Counted from the first letter of the stretch, positions 43,349-52,283 are shown. The stretch: DNA of 64,000 bases from Planctomycetota bacterium (GCA_029260735.1 JAJDCR010000097.1:1-64000), one strand, 5' to 3'. The notes: a model not told the origin generated them from the letters alone. Program-made: numbers and translations.

Positions 43349-44122
43349 ATGCTAGACTCCATACAAATCGGGATGGTTCGTCTGAAAGATAAAGACGAAG
43401 CGGTAGGCTACATGCGGAGAACCAAAAAAAATGACCCGCATGGACAAGTTTGGGGATATTTTCGGATTCCTTTGTATGTAGTCTTTGACCAGGAAGGCTA
43501 CAATAGCTACAAAGAATACGTCAAAAAAGAAAACCCCGAGTTCAAAACTTGGATTTCCGATGTTGTTCTAAAAATCCCTCCTTCGGAAGAAAACGGTAAA
43601 CTTTGCGTTAGTTGTGGCAATGAAATGTTTTTGGGAATGATCCGAACATTGTCTCAGAAATCTCCTCGCTTCCCCGAAAAATTAAAACGCGATATCGATC
43701 AATGTATTCAAAAATATTGGCATATAAAAAGAAACGCACCACCTCCTCCAGAAGAAGAAAACGACTACCAAGAATATGTCAGTCCTGAAATTAAATTTGC
43801 TGTAGAAAACGCTATGCGAATTTTTGGGATACTTCAAAGATCTCGATTTGATGCTGGTCGTCCCAACCGCAAAGGAGAATTTCGGATACCTCCTTTTGTT
43901 CGTGGAAAAGAGGATAAAACAGCGAAAGAAGTGATCAAAGAATCGACGAATTTGGTTTTCAACTATCTTCTTGAAAATCCAAAGCTAAGTAAGTTCTCGG
44001 AGGCCGATGGCAGAGGATTAAAAATAAAACTAACGAGTGTGTTCATGGAATGCTTCTACAAAGAACAGATTCGTTTTATGGCAAAAAAACTCCAAGTTCC
44101 TTCTCCTTTTAAAAAACAATAA
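43349..44122 (+). CDS. Hypothetical protein with central CxxC
   Basis: Protein of 257 residues with no domain I recognise. It is mixed alpha/beta and rich in Lys, Arg and aromatic residues, with a single C-x-x-C (LCVSCGNEM, near residue 90) and a Pro-rich break near 130. There is no signal peptide or membrane helix, so it is probably cytoplasmic. The ATG at 43349 has weak ribosome-binding sequence. A strong bidirectional terminator overlaps its stop. Confidence 0.65.
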   Translation: MLDSIQIGMVRLKDKDEAVGYMRRTKKNDPHGQVWGYFRIPLYVVFDQEGYNSYKEYVKKENPEFKTWISDVVLKIPPSEENGKLCVSCGNEMFLGMIRTLSQKSPRFPEKLKRDIDQCIQKYWHIKRNAPPPPEEENDYQEYVSPEIKFAVENAMRIFGILQRSRFDAGRPNRKGEFRIPPFVRGKEDKTAKEVIKESTNLVFNYLLENPKLSKFSEADGRGLKIKLTSVFMECFYKEQIRFMAKKLQVPSPFKKQ

Positions 44123-44174
44123 AAAAATCGGGAAAGAGAATAGGACGTGCCCCATTCTCTTTCCCGATTTTTTT
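44121..44174. terminator. Bidirectional Rho-independent terminator
   Basis: A 21-bp stem (44121-44141 with 44154-44174) with A-run and T-run at the two ends and the loop AGGACGTGCCCC. It lies between convergent genes. Right after it, TTCATGCCCATAAAATCTTA is duplicated in tandem (44174-44213). Confidence 0.92.
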
Positions 44175-44211
44175 TCATGCCCATAAAATCTTATTCATGC
44201 CCATAAAATCT

Positions 44212-45261
44212 TTACTCACGAATAAATCCTTGCACCTGAATGGGGGCAATTGTCTGTCCTGGATAATCTGTATGAACATTGATAGTCCCCCTAAATTCAC
44301 CTGTTTGTGCATCATCAGGAACAGAAATAGTTAAATAAAGATAGTAGTATTTTTCGGGAATAGTCTCCTTAATCTCTCCTCGAACAAAAGGAAGTGAACT
44401 TTCTACTTTCATCACCTTAAATTTTTTCATTTTATTATGATAAACAGTAATCCGTTTTTCGCGCTCTTTTCCTGGACGAAGTAGCCCAAAAGAAACATAG
44501 TCGGGAACAGTGGATATCTCTCCTTGAACATAAGCCCAAAGAGGGACTTCGATACTCTCACTACCACTAATATTAGTTTTAAGAATTATCTTTCCTCTGT
44601 GTCGTCCATAAGGAACATTACTTTGAGGCGTAATAGTAATTTTATAACCTCGTTGAGTTCCAGGGAAAAATCCTTCCACTTGAGCTTCTTCCAAAAAAGA
44701 AGTCGTAAAGTCAGAAGAAGAAGAAAGGACTTCCAAAAGCTGAAAATCTTTTTGTTTATGACAAGTGAGCCATAGGTTTACAGTCTTAGGAGAGTTCTTT
44801 TGAAATATCCCAAAGTCAACCGAACGCTCTGATAAAATATCTTTCCGAAGAACATTAGCCGACATAGGCACCGAGATTTTGGAAAAACCAGGCAAGTCAG
44901 AACTTAACTCCACCTTCCACTCATACAAACCTCGTTTTCCTTTGGGATTAAACTCGACAAACACTTTAGCCTCTTCCCCTGGAGCTATTTCCTCTGGTTT
45001 TGGAGTGTAAGCGACGCAGCCACAAAGTGTAGGTAAACTGGTCAAAGTAACCGGTTGAGTGCTGTTATTTTTAACTTGTAAATCCGTATGAACAATTGTA
45101 TGGTCATGGATCGTACCAAACTGCCAATGAGAAGGAGTAATTTCTAAAAGTTCTTTTGTTTCAAGATTAGGAGCAAAGGCTTTTTCCATTTTTTTCTCAA
45201 GTTCCGCCTCTTGGGCAAATAGAGAAATAGAAAATAAAAAAAGAGCTATCATATATTTCAT
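44212..45261 (-). CDS. Secreted DUF1573 (HYDIN/ASH-like Ig-fold) protein
   Basis: Protein of 349 residues with a signal peptide (1-16, cut after LFA). Residues 40-140 match DUF1573: HWQFGTIHDHTIVHTDLQVKN, the conserved LCGCVAYTP, and APGEEAKVFVEFNP. Two further beta-sandwich segments follow. Such proteins are common in Bacteroidetes and planctomycetes, located in the periplasm or at the surface, with unknown ligands. The start codon overlaps the stop of the upstream zinc-ribbon gene by 4 bases (ATGA), so translation is coupled. Confidence 0.8.
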   Translation of the reverse strand: MKYMIALFLFSISLFAQEAELEKKMEKAFAPNLETKELLEITPSHWQFGTIHDHTIVHTDLQVKNNSTQPVTLTSLPTLCGCVAYTPKPEEIAPGEEAKVFVEFNPKGKRGLYEWKVELSSDLPGFSKISVPMSANVLRKDILSERSVDFGIFQKNSPKTVNLWLTCHKQKDFQLLEVLSSSSDFTTSFLEEAQVEGFFPGTQRGYKITITPQSNVPYGRHRGKIILKTNISGSESIEVPLWAYVQGEISTVPDYVSFGLLRPGKEREKRITVYHNKMKKFKVMKVESSLPFVRGEIKETIPEKYYYLYLTISVPDDAQTGEFRGTINVHTDYPGQTIAPIQVQGFIRE

Positions 45262-46547
45262 TCGTTTTCTTCCTTAGAACGTATATCTTTCTTTTGCCGA
45301 GGAGCTGATCCAATGGCAATCATTTCTTTTTCTTCAAGATCTTCTGCAATAAAATCTTCTTGTGAGCTAGCTGATTGTGTCCGATCTACTTCTTTAGCAA
45401 CATGTTTTTTATAAACTTTATCTGTATGAGGTAAATTCTTTGAATCCTCCCCTAACTCTAAATACTCTTCATCGTCGTCATCATTATTATTATCGTTATC
45501 GTCCTCAAACTCGGACAAATCATCGTCTTCTTCATGATATTGAGTTCCCCCGATAGCAATAATTTCATCCAGAAAAAGCTCATCTTCTCGAATATCTTTA
45601 CTAGCCACTTTTTCTCGAACGCTAATAATACTCGCCTCTTCTTCTTCTAAAATACCTTTTCCGCTTCTATGAAGACCAAACTCTGCTGTGAGAGGGTTCT
45701 CTCCTAAAACAATAAAGTTACTCTCCTCTCCACCTTCCCCTTCTTCTCCTTCTCCTTCAAAGAGCTCCTCGTTTAAATCAAAATTTTCTTCTCCTCCACT
45801 GTTTGCAAGCCCCCAAGCAAAATTAAAATCTTCCATCAGAACATTTTGGGCCTGAGTTTCTACATCTTCATCCTCTGAGGACAAACGTCCAGCCACCATC
45901 TTTAAAAAATCATCGGGATTATCAGAAAGAAAAAGTTTTCTCTCTTTTTGATATTTCTGAGCCAAATGCTCTACTCTTTTCCGAAACTTTACTACTCCTT
46001 GAGCCTCGTCTTTTTGGCAAATTCCTTCAGGAATAGATATCGCAGTTTGACAACGAGAGCATTTTATAGAAGAACCGGCATTTAAACCAACCGTGTTGTA
46101 GCGTGTGTTACAAAGAGGACAATCAAGAATTTTTTGTTCTTGAAAACTCAAGATATCTTCGACCTCATAAATATAAAGGTATTTCTCGTTAACTAAAATC
46201 TCTGGGAGTCGAAAAAGAAGACCTTTTTTAGATATCTGAGCTTGGTACTGTAAGCCTTTAACCACTTCTTCTACACTCAAGTAATCGCTTTGAACAGATA
46301 AATAAGCAAAAGCCATGTCCTCTTTACGCTCTTCAATTGACTTAACCGGGCGAGGTAGTTTACGTTTCATTACCTGAAGAATGGCCTTCCACTGACTCTT
46401 ATTAATACGTTTTGTTTTCCAAAGAATATAGCCTAGAGTAAAGGGAGGAGCTTTTTTCTTTTGGCGCTGCTCGGCTTCTATTAGTTGTTCTTCTGAGATG
46501 ATTTTATTCAAAACAGAAATGCGGCCAAATAATATGTCCTCTTTCAT
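45258..46547 (-). CDS. Acidic zinc-ribbon protein with kinase-associated N-terminal module
   Basis: Protein of 429 residues. The N-terminus (LFGRISVLNKIISEEQLIEAE) matches the helical module at the front of the kinase at 33590. A zinc ribbon, CPLCNTRYN to IKCSRCQTA, lies near residues 137-165. The rest is strongly acidic and disordered, with long Glu/Asp runs and short recurring motifs IIAIGGT and MIAIGSA. No membrane helix is seen. It is co-transcribed and translationally coupled with the DUF1573 gene. AAGGA precedes the start. A regulatory adaptor is inferred. Confidence 0.7.
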   Translation of the reverse strand: MKEDILFGRISVLNKIISEEQLIEAEQRQKKKAPPFTLGYILWKTKRINKSQWKAILQVMKRKLPRPVKSIEERKEDMAFAYLSVQSDYLSVEEVVKGLQYQAQISKKGLLFRLPEILVNEKYLYIYEVEDILSFQEQKILDCPLCNTRYNTVGLNAGSSIKCSRCQTAISIPEGICQKDEAQGVVKFRKRVEHLAQKYQKERKLFLSDNPDDFLKMVAGRLSSEDEDVETQAQNVLMEDFNFAWGLANSGGEENFDLNEELFEGEGEEGEGGEESNFIVLGENPLTAEFGLHRSGKGILEEEEASIISVREKVASKDIREDELFLDEIIAIGGTQYHEEDDDLSEFEDDNDNNNDDDDEEYLELGEDSKNLPHTDKVYKKHVAKEVDRTQSASSQEDFIAEDLEEKEMIAIGSAPRQKKDIRSKEENE

Positions 46548-46659
46548 ATGGGTCCTTTTCTTTTGGGGGATTTTAAGAGGCTAAAGACAGGAATATTCTA
46601 TTACTTTAATTATAGCAGACAAAACAAGAGTTGTCTACTTTGTCACAAAAACTTCCCCA

Positions 46660-48462
46660 TTAGGCTTCGATTAAAATTACTCGACTAGAGGGATTGCTTC
46701 GATATAAATCTTTAACTAAATCACTACGATTTTCAAGAACGGCTTGTTGATTGATGTAGCCTTTATCGGTAGTTTCATTTTGATCGAGAGAGGGAGGAGT
46801 CAAAAGAAAAGTAAAACGTAAGAACTTCCCAGAGTTTCCCTTGTGGTCTTGATTATGTGCTTGAAAAACATTTCGAAAAAAAGAAACCACAGAGGAAGAA
46901 AAAAGAAACTCGCTATCTTCCAGTAAAGATAGGTCTGAAAAAAACTGGCGTAAAGCAGATACATCCGGAAAAACTAATGCCCCCAAGTAAGGTTTGTTAG
47001 GAGCAGTCAAAACAAGTTCTCGTAAAAAAGGCTGAGCCCTCTGGTGGATAGACCTACGTAAAATAGCGCTATTAACCCAAGTTCCAGAAGCCAGCTTAAA
47101 ATCTTCCCCTATTCGACCGTCAAAAAACACTCCTTTTTCTGGTTTTTCTAAGGCAATAAACTTTCCAGCATCGCCTGTTTTGTAGAAGCCCTCCTCATCA
47201 AAAGCAAGCTCGGTTTCTTCTGGATTGTTCACATAACCAGGAGTAACATTAGGTCCTTTCACTCGAAGTTCATATCGGTCAAGACTACACTTTGACATCT
47301 TAACAACCACTCCTGGCATAGGAATCCCAATATTACGAGCATCTTCTACAAAAGAAGAAACAAGAGTGACACTCGGAGAGGTCTCGGTGCACCCCCACCC
47401 TGCAAAAAAAGGGATTTTTCTTCCCGAAGCTTTTTTTCCCAAAAATAAAAGCTCATCAAAAGTTTTTTGGTCTAGGGCTGCAGCTGCATTGAATATAAAT
47501 TTTAGACGAGAAAAAAAACGATGGTTCAAGCAAGCGTTTACTTTTAGCTCGCGAGAAAGAGAAGAATAAACAAGGGGGACACCAAAATAAATAGTGGGAG
47601 AAATTTCTTCGAGATTTTGTATTGTTTTAGAAAAACCTGGTTCCATAGGAGTTCCATCATCAATGTAAAGAGTCCCCCCCTGCTTCAAAATCAAGTTAAA
47701 AACAATGTTTCCTCCAAAAGTATGGTGCCAAGGCAACCAATCGACAACAACCTCTTCATTATCCAAGAAAGGCCACATTTGAGCAACGCCTTCTTGATTA
47801 GAAGTAAGCATTCCGTGAGTAATCATCACTCCTTTGGGCTGCTTAGTCGACCCTGAAGTAAACTGAATCTTAGCTAGACTATCATAGTTAACTTGAGCAA
47901 AGCGTTTTTCTCTTTCTTCTTCCCATTTTTTATTCTTTTTTTCTCCGCTTTTCCTGCAATCAGAAGAAAATCTTTGTAAAGGGAAAATCTCTTGGTCAAA
48001 ACTCCATGAGTTTATTTTTTTCTCATTTTCTTCTGTCTGAATATAAGCCAGAGCTTTGGCTTGACTTACTAGAAGAATATGCCTAATTTGAGAACCTGTT
48101 TTTGATTTTACGCAGTAGGAGTAACTGATGGGAACAATAGGGATTCCAATTTGCATAGCTGCCAGTTGCCATAAAGCCATACTAATAGAGTTAGGGGATA
48201 AAATTGCCAGTGGAGTATTTTCAGAAAAACCTTTCTCTATAAAAAAACAACTTAACTCGTTGACTTCTTTTAAAGTTTCCGAGTAACTAATCCTTTGCCA
48301 ACCTTGGGAACTTTTTTCCCAAAGAAAGTTTTTTTGAGGAAAACGAGCAGCATTTTCCCGAAGCCATACCCCTAAATTTTTTGGGTAAGAAGAAAGAATC
48401 TGGGCATTCTCAAAAAGAAAATCTCCACTTTCTCTTCGAGTTGTTTTTAGATGTTCACTCAC
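46660..48462 (-). CDS. AMP-forming acyl-CoA synthetase (feruloyl-CoA synthase-like)
   Basis: Protein of 600 residues of the adenylate-forming superfamily. The phosphate loop is FTSGSTKQPKGV, followed by WLPWHHTFGG, and the adenine region AGWGCTETSPS and hinge-side YKTGDAGKF are present. The DWLPWHHTFGGN pattern and the length fit feruloyl-CoA synthases, which load aromatic acids onto CoA. The C-terminal Lys-containing closure is degenerate compared with standard members. It stands alone, with no hydratase or aldolase beside it, so an aromatic substrate is only probable. Confidence 0.85.
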   Translation of the reverse strand: MSEHLKTTRRESGDFLFENAQILSSYPKNLGVWLRENAARFPQKNFLWEKSSQGWQRISYSETLKEVNELSCFFIEKGFSENTPLAILSPNSISMALWQLAAMQIGIPIVPISYSYCVKSKTGSQIRHILLVSQAKALAYIQTEENEKKINSWSFDQEIFPLQRFSSDCRKSGEKKNKKWEEEREKRFAQVNYDSLAKIQFTSGSTKQPKGVMITHGMLTSNQEGVAQMWPFLDNEEVVVDWLPWHHTFGGNIVFNLILKQGGTLYIDDGTPMEPGFSKTIQNLEEISPTIYFGVPLVYSSLSRELKVNACLNHRFFSRLKFIFNAAAALDQKTFDELLFLGKKASGRKIPFFAGWGCTETSPSVTLVSSFVEDARNIGIPMPGVVVKMSKCSLDRYELRVKGPNVTPGYVNNPEETELAFDEEGFYKTGDAGKFIALEKPEKGVFFDGRIGEDFKLASGTWVNSAILRRSIHQRAQPFLRELVLTAPNKPYLGALVFPDVSALRQFFSDLSLLEDSEFLFSSSVVSFFRNVFQAHNQDHKGNSGKFLRFTFLLTPPSLDQNETTDKGYINQQAVLENRSDLVKDLYRSNPSSRVILIEA

Positions 48463-48488
48463 GCTACACCTTGAATGAATAACATTGT

Positions 48489-48512
48489 GGGCACCAAAAA
48501 TAGGAGGTGCCC
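48489..48512. terminator. Hairpin downstream of the glutathione peroxidase gene
   Basis: GGGCACC/GGTGCCC stem (48489-48495 with 48506-48512) between two minus-strand genes. No T-run follows on the minus strand, so it may be a weak terminator or a leader structure of the acyl-CoA synthetase gene. Confidence 0.4.
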
Positions 48513-48549
48513 TACATTACATAATGATTTACAAAATAATACGCTTTAG

Positions 48550-49137
48550 CTACTTTTTAGACAACAACTTTTGAACCTTTTTTTCAATCTTACCTGACAG
48601 AGGTCGTTCCCGATGAGAAAAACGTCCTACCACCTGCCCCTTTTTATTCAAAAGAAATTTACTAAAGTTCCAAGGAATTTCTCCAGAAAATTTAGGATTT
48701 GTTTTTTTTCCTGTAAGAAATTTATAAAGGGGATGCTTATTTTTTCCCAAAACAGATATTTTCTCAAACATCGGAAAAGTTACTTGATAACGAGAAGCAC
48801 AAAAAGCCTTGATTTCTTTGTTTGTTCCAGGCTCTTGTCTTCCAAAATCATTAGCAGGAAAGCCTAAAACAACAAGCCCTTGTTTTTTATATTTTTTATA
48901 AAGCTTCTGTAAGCCTTTGTATTGAGGTGTGTATCCACACTTACTTGCCACATTTACAATCAAAACTACTTTAGAATTAAACTCCTCTAGTTTCACTTCT
49001 TTTCCATCGATGTCTTTGACTGTAAAACTATAAATAGGTGAAGTTGTTTTATTCTCTTCTTTTTCGGAGCTTTGTGCCCAGCTATTTGGAAAAAATAAAA
49101 GTGTAAAAACAAGAAAATGAAAAATTAAAAATTTCAT
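48550..49137 (-). CDS. Secreted glutathione peroxidase-family protein (Cys type)
   Basis: Protein of 195 residues. The start at 49137 follows AAGGA and gives a signal peptide cut near SWA. The peroxidase fold is clear: NVASKCGYTPQYKGLQ with the catalytic Cys encoded as a normal Cys codon, then LGFPANDFGRQEPGT, and late IPWNFSKFLL with the conserved Trp. The usual Gln of FPCNQFG is Asp, as in many bacterial members. Although the genome has a tRNA-Sec, this is the cysteine form. It should reduce peroxides in the periplasm, probably with thioredoxin-like donors. Confidence 0.88.
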   Translation of the reverse strand: MKFLIFHFLVFTLLFFPNSWAQSSEKEENKTTSPIYSFTVKDIDGKEVKLEEFNSKVVLIVNVASKCGYTPQYKGLQKLYKKYKKQGLVVLGFPANDFGRQEPGTNKEIKAFCASRYQVTFPMFEKISVLGKNKHPLYKFLTGKKTNPKFSGEIPWNFSKFLLNKKGQVVGRFSHRERPLSGKIEKKVQKLLSKK

Positions 49138-49330
49138 CTTAAAATCCTTTTTGTGTAAACAAGTGAAAATACATAACTTTGAAAGCCACAATACGTCATT
49201 ATCTCTATGTTAGACAATTCCGTCAACACATTCTTTTTTACTAGACATACGGAAAAATGGAATATATAATAAACCTAAGTCTTCTAATGTCAAAAACTAA
49301 ATATCTTAGTGTTTTGTGACTAAGGAAAGA

Positions 49331-49367
49331 AAGGAGGTAGGGCGCCACAGGGCGACCCATACTAACC
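49331..49367 (+). promoter_or_regulatory. Hairpin leader between Shine-Dalgarno and start codon (copy 1)
   Basis: AAGGAGG (49331-49337) lies 30 bases before ATG, far too distant for normal use. GTAGGG (49337-49342) can pair with CCCATAC (49356-49362, one bulged A), which would bring the site to about 5 bases from ATG. The same arrangement precedes the paralog at 50262. Confidence 0.6.
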
Positions 49368-50120
49368 ATGGAAGTTACCTACAGGGATTCCGGAGATATC
49401 AAAATAATTGACATCCAAGGACGCATAGATGAGTTTGGAAGAACCACTCTTCAAGAATCATTTGATGCCCTTCTAGCCGGTGGACAGTATAAAATTATCT
49501 GCAACATGGAAGCTGTTGAATATATTGCTCCTGCAGCGATTAAAATTTTTAGCGAATATCGTAAGAAAATTGAAAGAAAAAGTGGAAAGTTGCTTCTTTG
49601 TGCTGTTCCCTCTGCTGTGAACAAGATGTTCGAATTCGCTGGCTATGCTGGAAAAGGTGAATTCGTCAAAAACTGGAAAAAAGCAGTCAAGGAACTAAAA
49701 AATCATAATGTCGTGCAGGCTGCTCCTAGTTCGGCCCCTCCTACAGGACAAGAAATACCAGATATTGCATCTGGTGATTTTGGACAAACCATCCAAATGG
49801 GAGGCTCTAATCTCTTCGATGATGAAAATTTTGGACAAACCATTCAAATAGGATCTTCTCCCATAGCGGACTTACCTGTGGACGGGGGCGATTTTGGACA
49901 AACCATTCAAATAGGATCTTCTCCACTAGCGGACTTCCCTGTGGACGGAGGTGATTTTGGACAAACCATCAAGATGGACTCTTCTCCATTGGCGGCCATG
50001 GGCAATTTTCCACCACCTCCACCACCTCCTCCTAGCATGGACCCTGTCGGACAAGCTAAAAAAGTTATTAGCGAAAGTTCTGTTAGTGATGACGATTTTA
50101 TGGTGGATACTGATGACTAG
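49368..50120 (+). CDS. STAS protein with four FGQTIQ repeats
   Basis: Protein of 250 residues. Residues 1-110 are a STAS domain (RDSGDIKIIDIQGRIDEFG start). Its acceptor loop reads EYIAPAAIK, so the Ser/Thr that partner-switch kinases phosphorylate is missing. Residues 137-208 hold four copies of FGQTIQ/FGQTIK followed by SS/GGS-P/N-[LI], with the Thr at 141, 158, 179 and 200. The tail, SVSDDDFMVDTDD, is shared with the paralog at 50262. There is no membrane helix. I infer an adaptor with repeated Thr sites or docking motifs; no function is known to me. Confidence 0.85.
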   Translation: MEVTYRDSGDIKIIDIQGRIDEFGRTTLQESFDALLAGGQYKIICNMEAVEYIAPAAIKIFSEYRKKIERKSGKLLLCAVPSAVNKMFEFAGYAGKGEFVKNWKKAVKELKNHNVVQAAPSSAPPTGQEIPDIASGDFGQTIQMGGSNLFDDENFGQTIQIGSSPIADLPVDGGDFGQTIQIGSSPLADFPVDGGDFGQTIKMDSSPLAAMGNFPPPPPPPPSMDPVGQAKKVISESSVSDDDFMVDTDD

Positions 50121-50222
50121 CAAGATAGTCTAAAATTAAGATTGGTTTTAAAGCGAGATTCTACAGATTTCCCAATTAGGCAAAGCACTAGCTAAATTTG
50201 CTCGCTATAGTTTGCTAAAAGA

Positions 50223-50261
50223 AAGGAGGTAGGGCAACTTTTGTGGTCTGCCCATACTGAT
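50223..50261 (+). promoter_or_regulatory. Hairpin leader between Shine-Dalgarno and start codon (copy 2)
   Basis: AAGGAGG (50223-50229) lies 32 bases before the ATG at 50262. GTAGGGC (50229-50235) pairs with GCCCATAC (50250-50257, one bulged A), leaving 4 bases to the start. The outer sequences match copy 1, while the loop differs in sequence, as expected for a conserved structure. Confidence 0.65.
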
Positions 50262-52103
50262 ATGGACGTTAGGTATAGAGACTCTGGTGACATTAAAATA
50301 ATGGATCTCGAAGGACGCATCGACGAGTATGGACGAACCACTATTCAAGAGGCCTTTGATGCTCTTTTAGCTGCTGGCAAAAACAAAATCATTTGCAATA
50401 TGACGTCGGTTGAATACATTGGCCCAGGAGCGATGAAAGTATTTGTAGACAATCGCAGTAAGGCTAAGCAAAGCGGAGGTGAAATTAAAATCTGCGGAGT
50501 TCAACCAGCCGTGATGCGAATGTTTGAGTTTGCTGGCCTTAGTGATAAATCTGCTTTTATGGATGATTGGAAACAGGGAGTCAAGGAACTTAAACAGCTT
50601 CAGTCAGTTGCTCCTCCCACTTCATCTAACGAAGGAGGAGATTTTGGCCAAACTATTCAAATGGGAGGCTCTCCTCTGGCTTCTTTTGGAAATGACGATG
50701 AATTTGGTCAAACCATCCAGATGGGGGGTTCTCCTCTGGCAGCCTTGACCAACGATGATCAGTTTGGTCAAACTATCCAAATGGGGGGTTCTCCTTTAAC
50801 ACAAACCCCTGTAGAAGATCAGGAATTTAGACAAACCATCCAAATGACAGGTTCCCCCTTGGCATCAGGACCTTCTCCCAAAGCACCTCCTGTGATAGAT
50901 CCCACAGGAATGGCAAGCAAGTCTATTGACGAATCGACAGTTAATGACGATGACTTTATGGTAGAGAATGAGGGAGATGATGATTTTGATATGTTTGCCG
51001 ATGAACCAGATGTTCAAAGCGAAGTTCAGGGCATTTCAATTTCTCCTGATCCAGAACCAGCTCCTGCTCCCATTCTAGCACCTGCAACGCCTGTTTCATC
51101 TCCTGCTCCCTTATCGGCAACGGAGCCCGCTCCAGCTCTGTTTTTGTCAGAAAAGATAGAAGATATAGAAAAGATAGAATCGTCTGGAGCTCCAGGTGAA
51201 TCTTTTTCTTTCCAAATAAATTATCGTGTAAAAGAAAAAGTTGCTGATGGAAAAATAGGAATCCTCCACTATGGAGAAGAGTGTGGAGCTCATAATGCCT
51301 GTCGTCCGGTTATGCTAAAACATCTCAAAAATGAGTTTGTTCAGAGCCAAGAACACATGTCACTTCTAGCTGAAGAGATCCGAAAAGTTTCTCTTATGAC
51401 TCATCAAAACCTAGGAGAGACATACAACGTTGTTACCTCAGGAAGCTCTTGTTACTTAGTCATGGAGAGAATTGACGGAGTAAACTTAGCGACAGTCATC
51501 GAAAAACTCAAAGAAAATGAAAGACTATTCTCCCCTCATTTAGCCTCTCTAATTATTTATCGTATCTGCCGAGCATTGGAATATGCACGCAAAAAATTAG
51601 ACCTAAACGGAATGTCCATGGAAATGCTCCATGGGGAAATTACTCCTGAGAAAATTGTTATCAGTCGAGATATGGACGTGAAACTGATGAACTTAGGAGT
51701 ATCAAGAGCCGAAAATCTATTTTATGTTAAACAAAACCCAGATTACTTTAATAATCAAAGCTATACCGCTCCAGAAGTAAGAGAAACAAAGACTCCTTGC
51801 CGATCAGGTGATATTTTTTCTGTGGGAGTTCTTTTCTATGAGCTTCTAACCAATAAAAAACCTTTTACTCCTGAGCAAATAACTCATAATCTTCCTCCAG
51901 CTCTACCTCCTAGCCGTACCAATGAAAAAGTAAATGACATACTAGACGGCATTGTTTTACGATGTTTATCTGGAACTCCTGATCGACGCTTCAAGGACTG
52001 CGAAGATATTGCTTTACAACTAGATCAAAGTCTAGCGGCAATGGGCTTCATGAACCTTCAAGTGAGCTTAAAAAACTTTTTGGAGCGAAACAACATACTT
52101 TAG
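50262..52103 (+). CDS. STAS-FGQTIQ repeat-pseudokinase fusion
   Basis: Protein of 613 residues, start at 50262 by alignment with the paralog (a TTG at 50241 would add 7 residues). STAS domain 1-112 with loop EYIGPGAMK, again lacking the acceptor Ser. Four repeats FGQTIQMGGSPL (the last one FRQTIQMTGSPL) place Thr at 131, 151, 171 and 192. An acidic tail and a Pro/Ala linker (about 215-300) follow. Residues 320-590 have a protein-kinase fold, but HRD is HGE (457-459), the catalytic-loop Asn is Lys, and DFG is NLG (477-479). The VAIK-type Lys is kept. It should be a pseudokinase. Confidence 0.87.
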   Translation: MDVRYRDSGDIKIMDLEGRIDEYGRTTIQEAFDALLAAGKNKIICNMTSVEYIGPGAMKVFVDNRSKAKQSGGEIKICGVQPAVMRMFEFAGLSDKSAFMDDWKQGVKELKQLQSVAPPTSSNEGGDFGQTIQMGGSPLASFGNDDEFGQTIQMGGSPLAALTNDDQFGQTIQMGGSPLTQTPVEDQEFRQTIQMTGSPLASGPSPKAPPVIDPTGMASKSIDESTVNDDDFMVENEGDDDFDMFADEPDVQSEVQGISISPDPEPAPAPILAPATPVSSPAPLSATEPAPALFLSEKIEDIEKIESSGAPGESFSFQINYRVKEKVADGKIGILHYGEECGAHNACRPVMLKHLKNEFVQSQEHMSLLAEEIRKVSLMTHQNLGETYNVVTSGSSCYLVMERIDGVNLATVIEKLKENERLFSPHLASLIIYRICRALEYARKKLDLNGMSMEMLHGEITPEKIVISRDMDVKLMNLGVSRAENLFYVKQNPDYFNNQSYTAPEVRETKTPCRSGDIFSVGVLFYELLTNKKPFTPEQITHNLPPALPPSRTNEKVNDILDGIVLRCLSGTPDRRFKDCEDIALQLDQSLAAMGFMNLQVSLKNFLERNNIL

Positions 52104-52117
52104 GCCGCAAATTCCTG

Positions 52118-52164
52118 GTTTCCTCTTTTTTATACAGACTTCGTCTTACTAAATAAGAGGAAAC
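52118..52164 (+). terminator. Hairpin after the pseudokinase gene
   Basis: GTTTCCTCTT (52118-52127) pairs with AAGAGGAAAC (52155-52164), with a smaller AGAC/GTCT hairpin inside the loop. It begins 14 bases past the stop. No T-run follows the outer stem, so terminator function is only likely. Confidence 0.5.
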
Positions 52165-52283
52165 TATACGGATGCAAAGTTCATTTTTCTTCCAAGCTTC
52201 TCAAGAATAAGCCAGTCCCTACCATTGTCTCAAAACATTTCTTTACCTTACCTCTAAACCACTAGATAGGTTATCTTAAAACT

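Noticed and set aside
48550..49137. Glutathione peroxidase as a possible selenoprotein
   Set aside because: The catalytic position has a normal Cys codon and no in-frame UGA is present.
49780..49985. 63-base tandem DNA repeats
   Set aside because: Explained as coding for the FGQTIQ protein repeats; not a separate DNA element.
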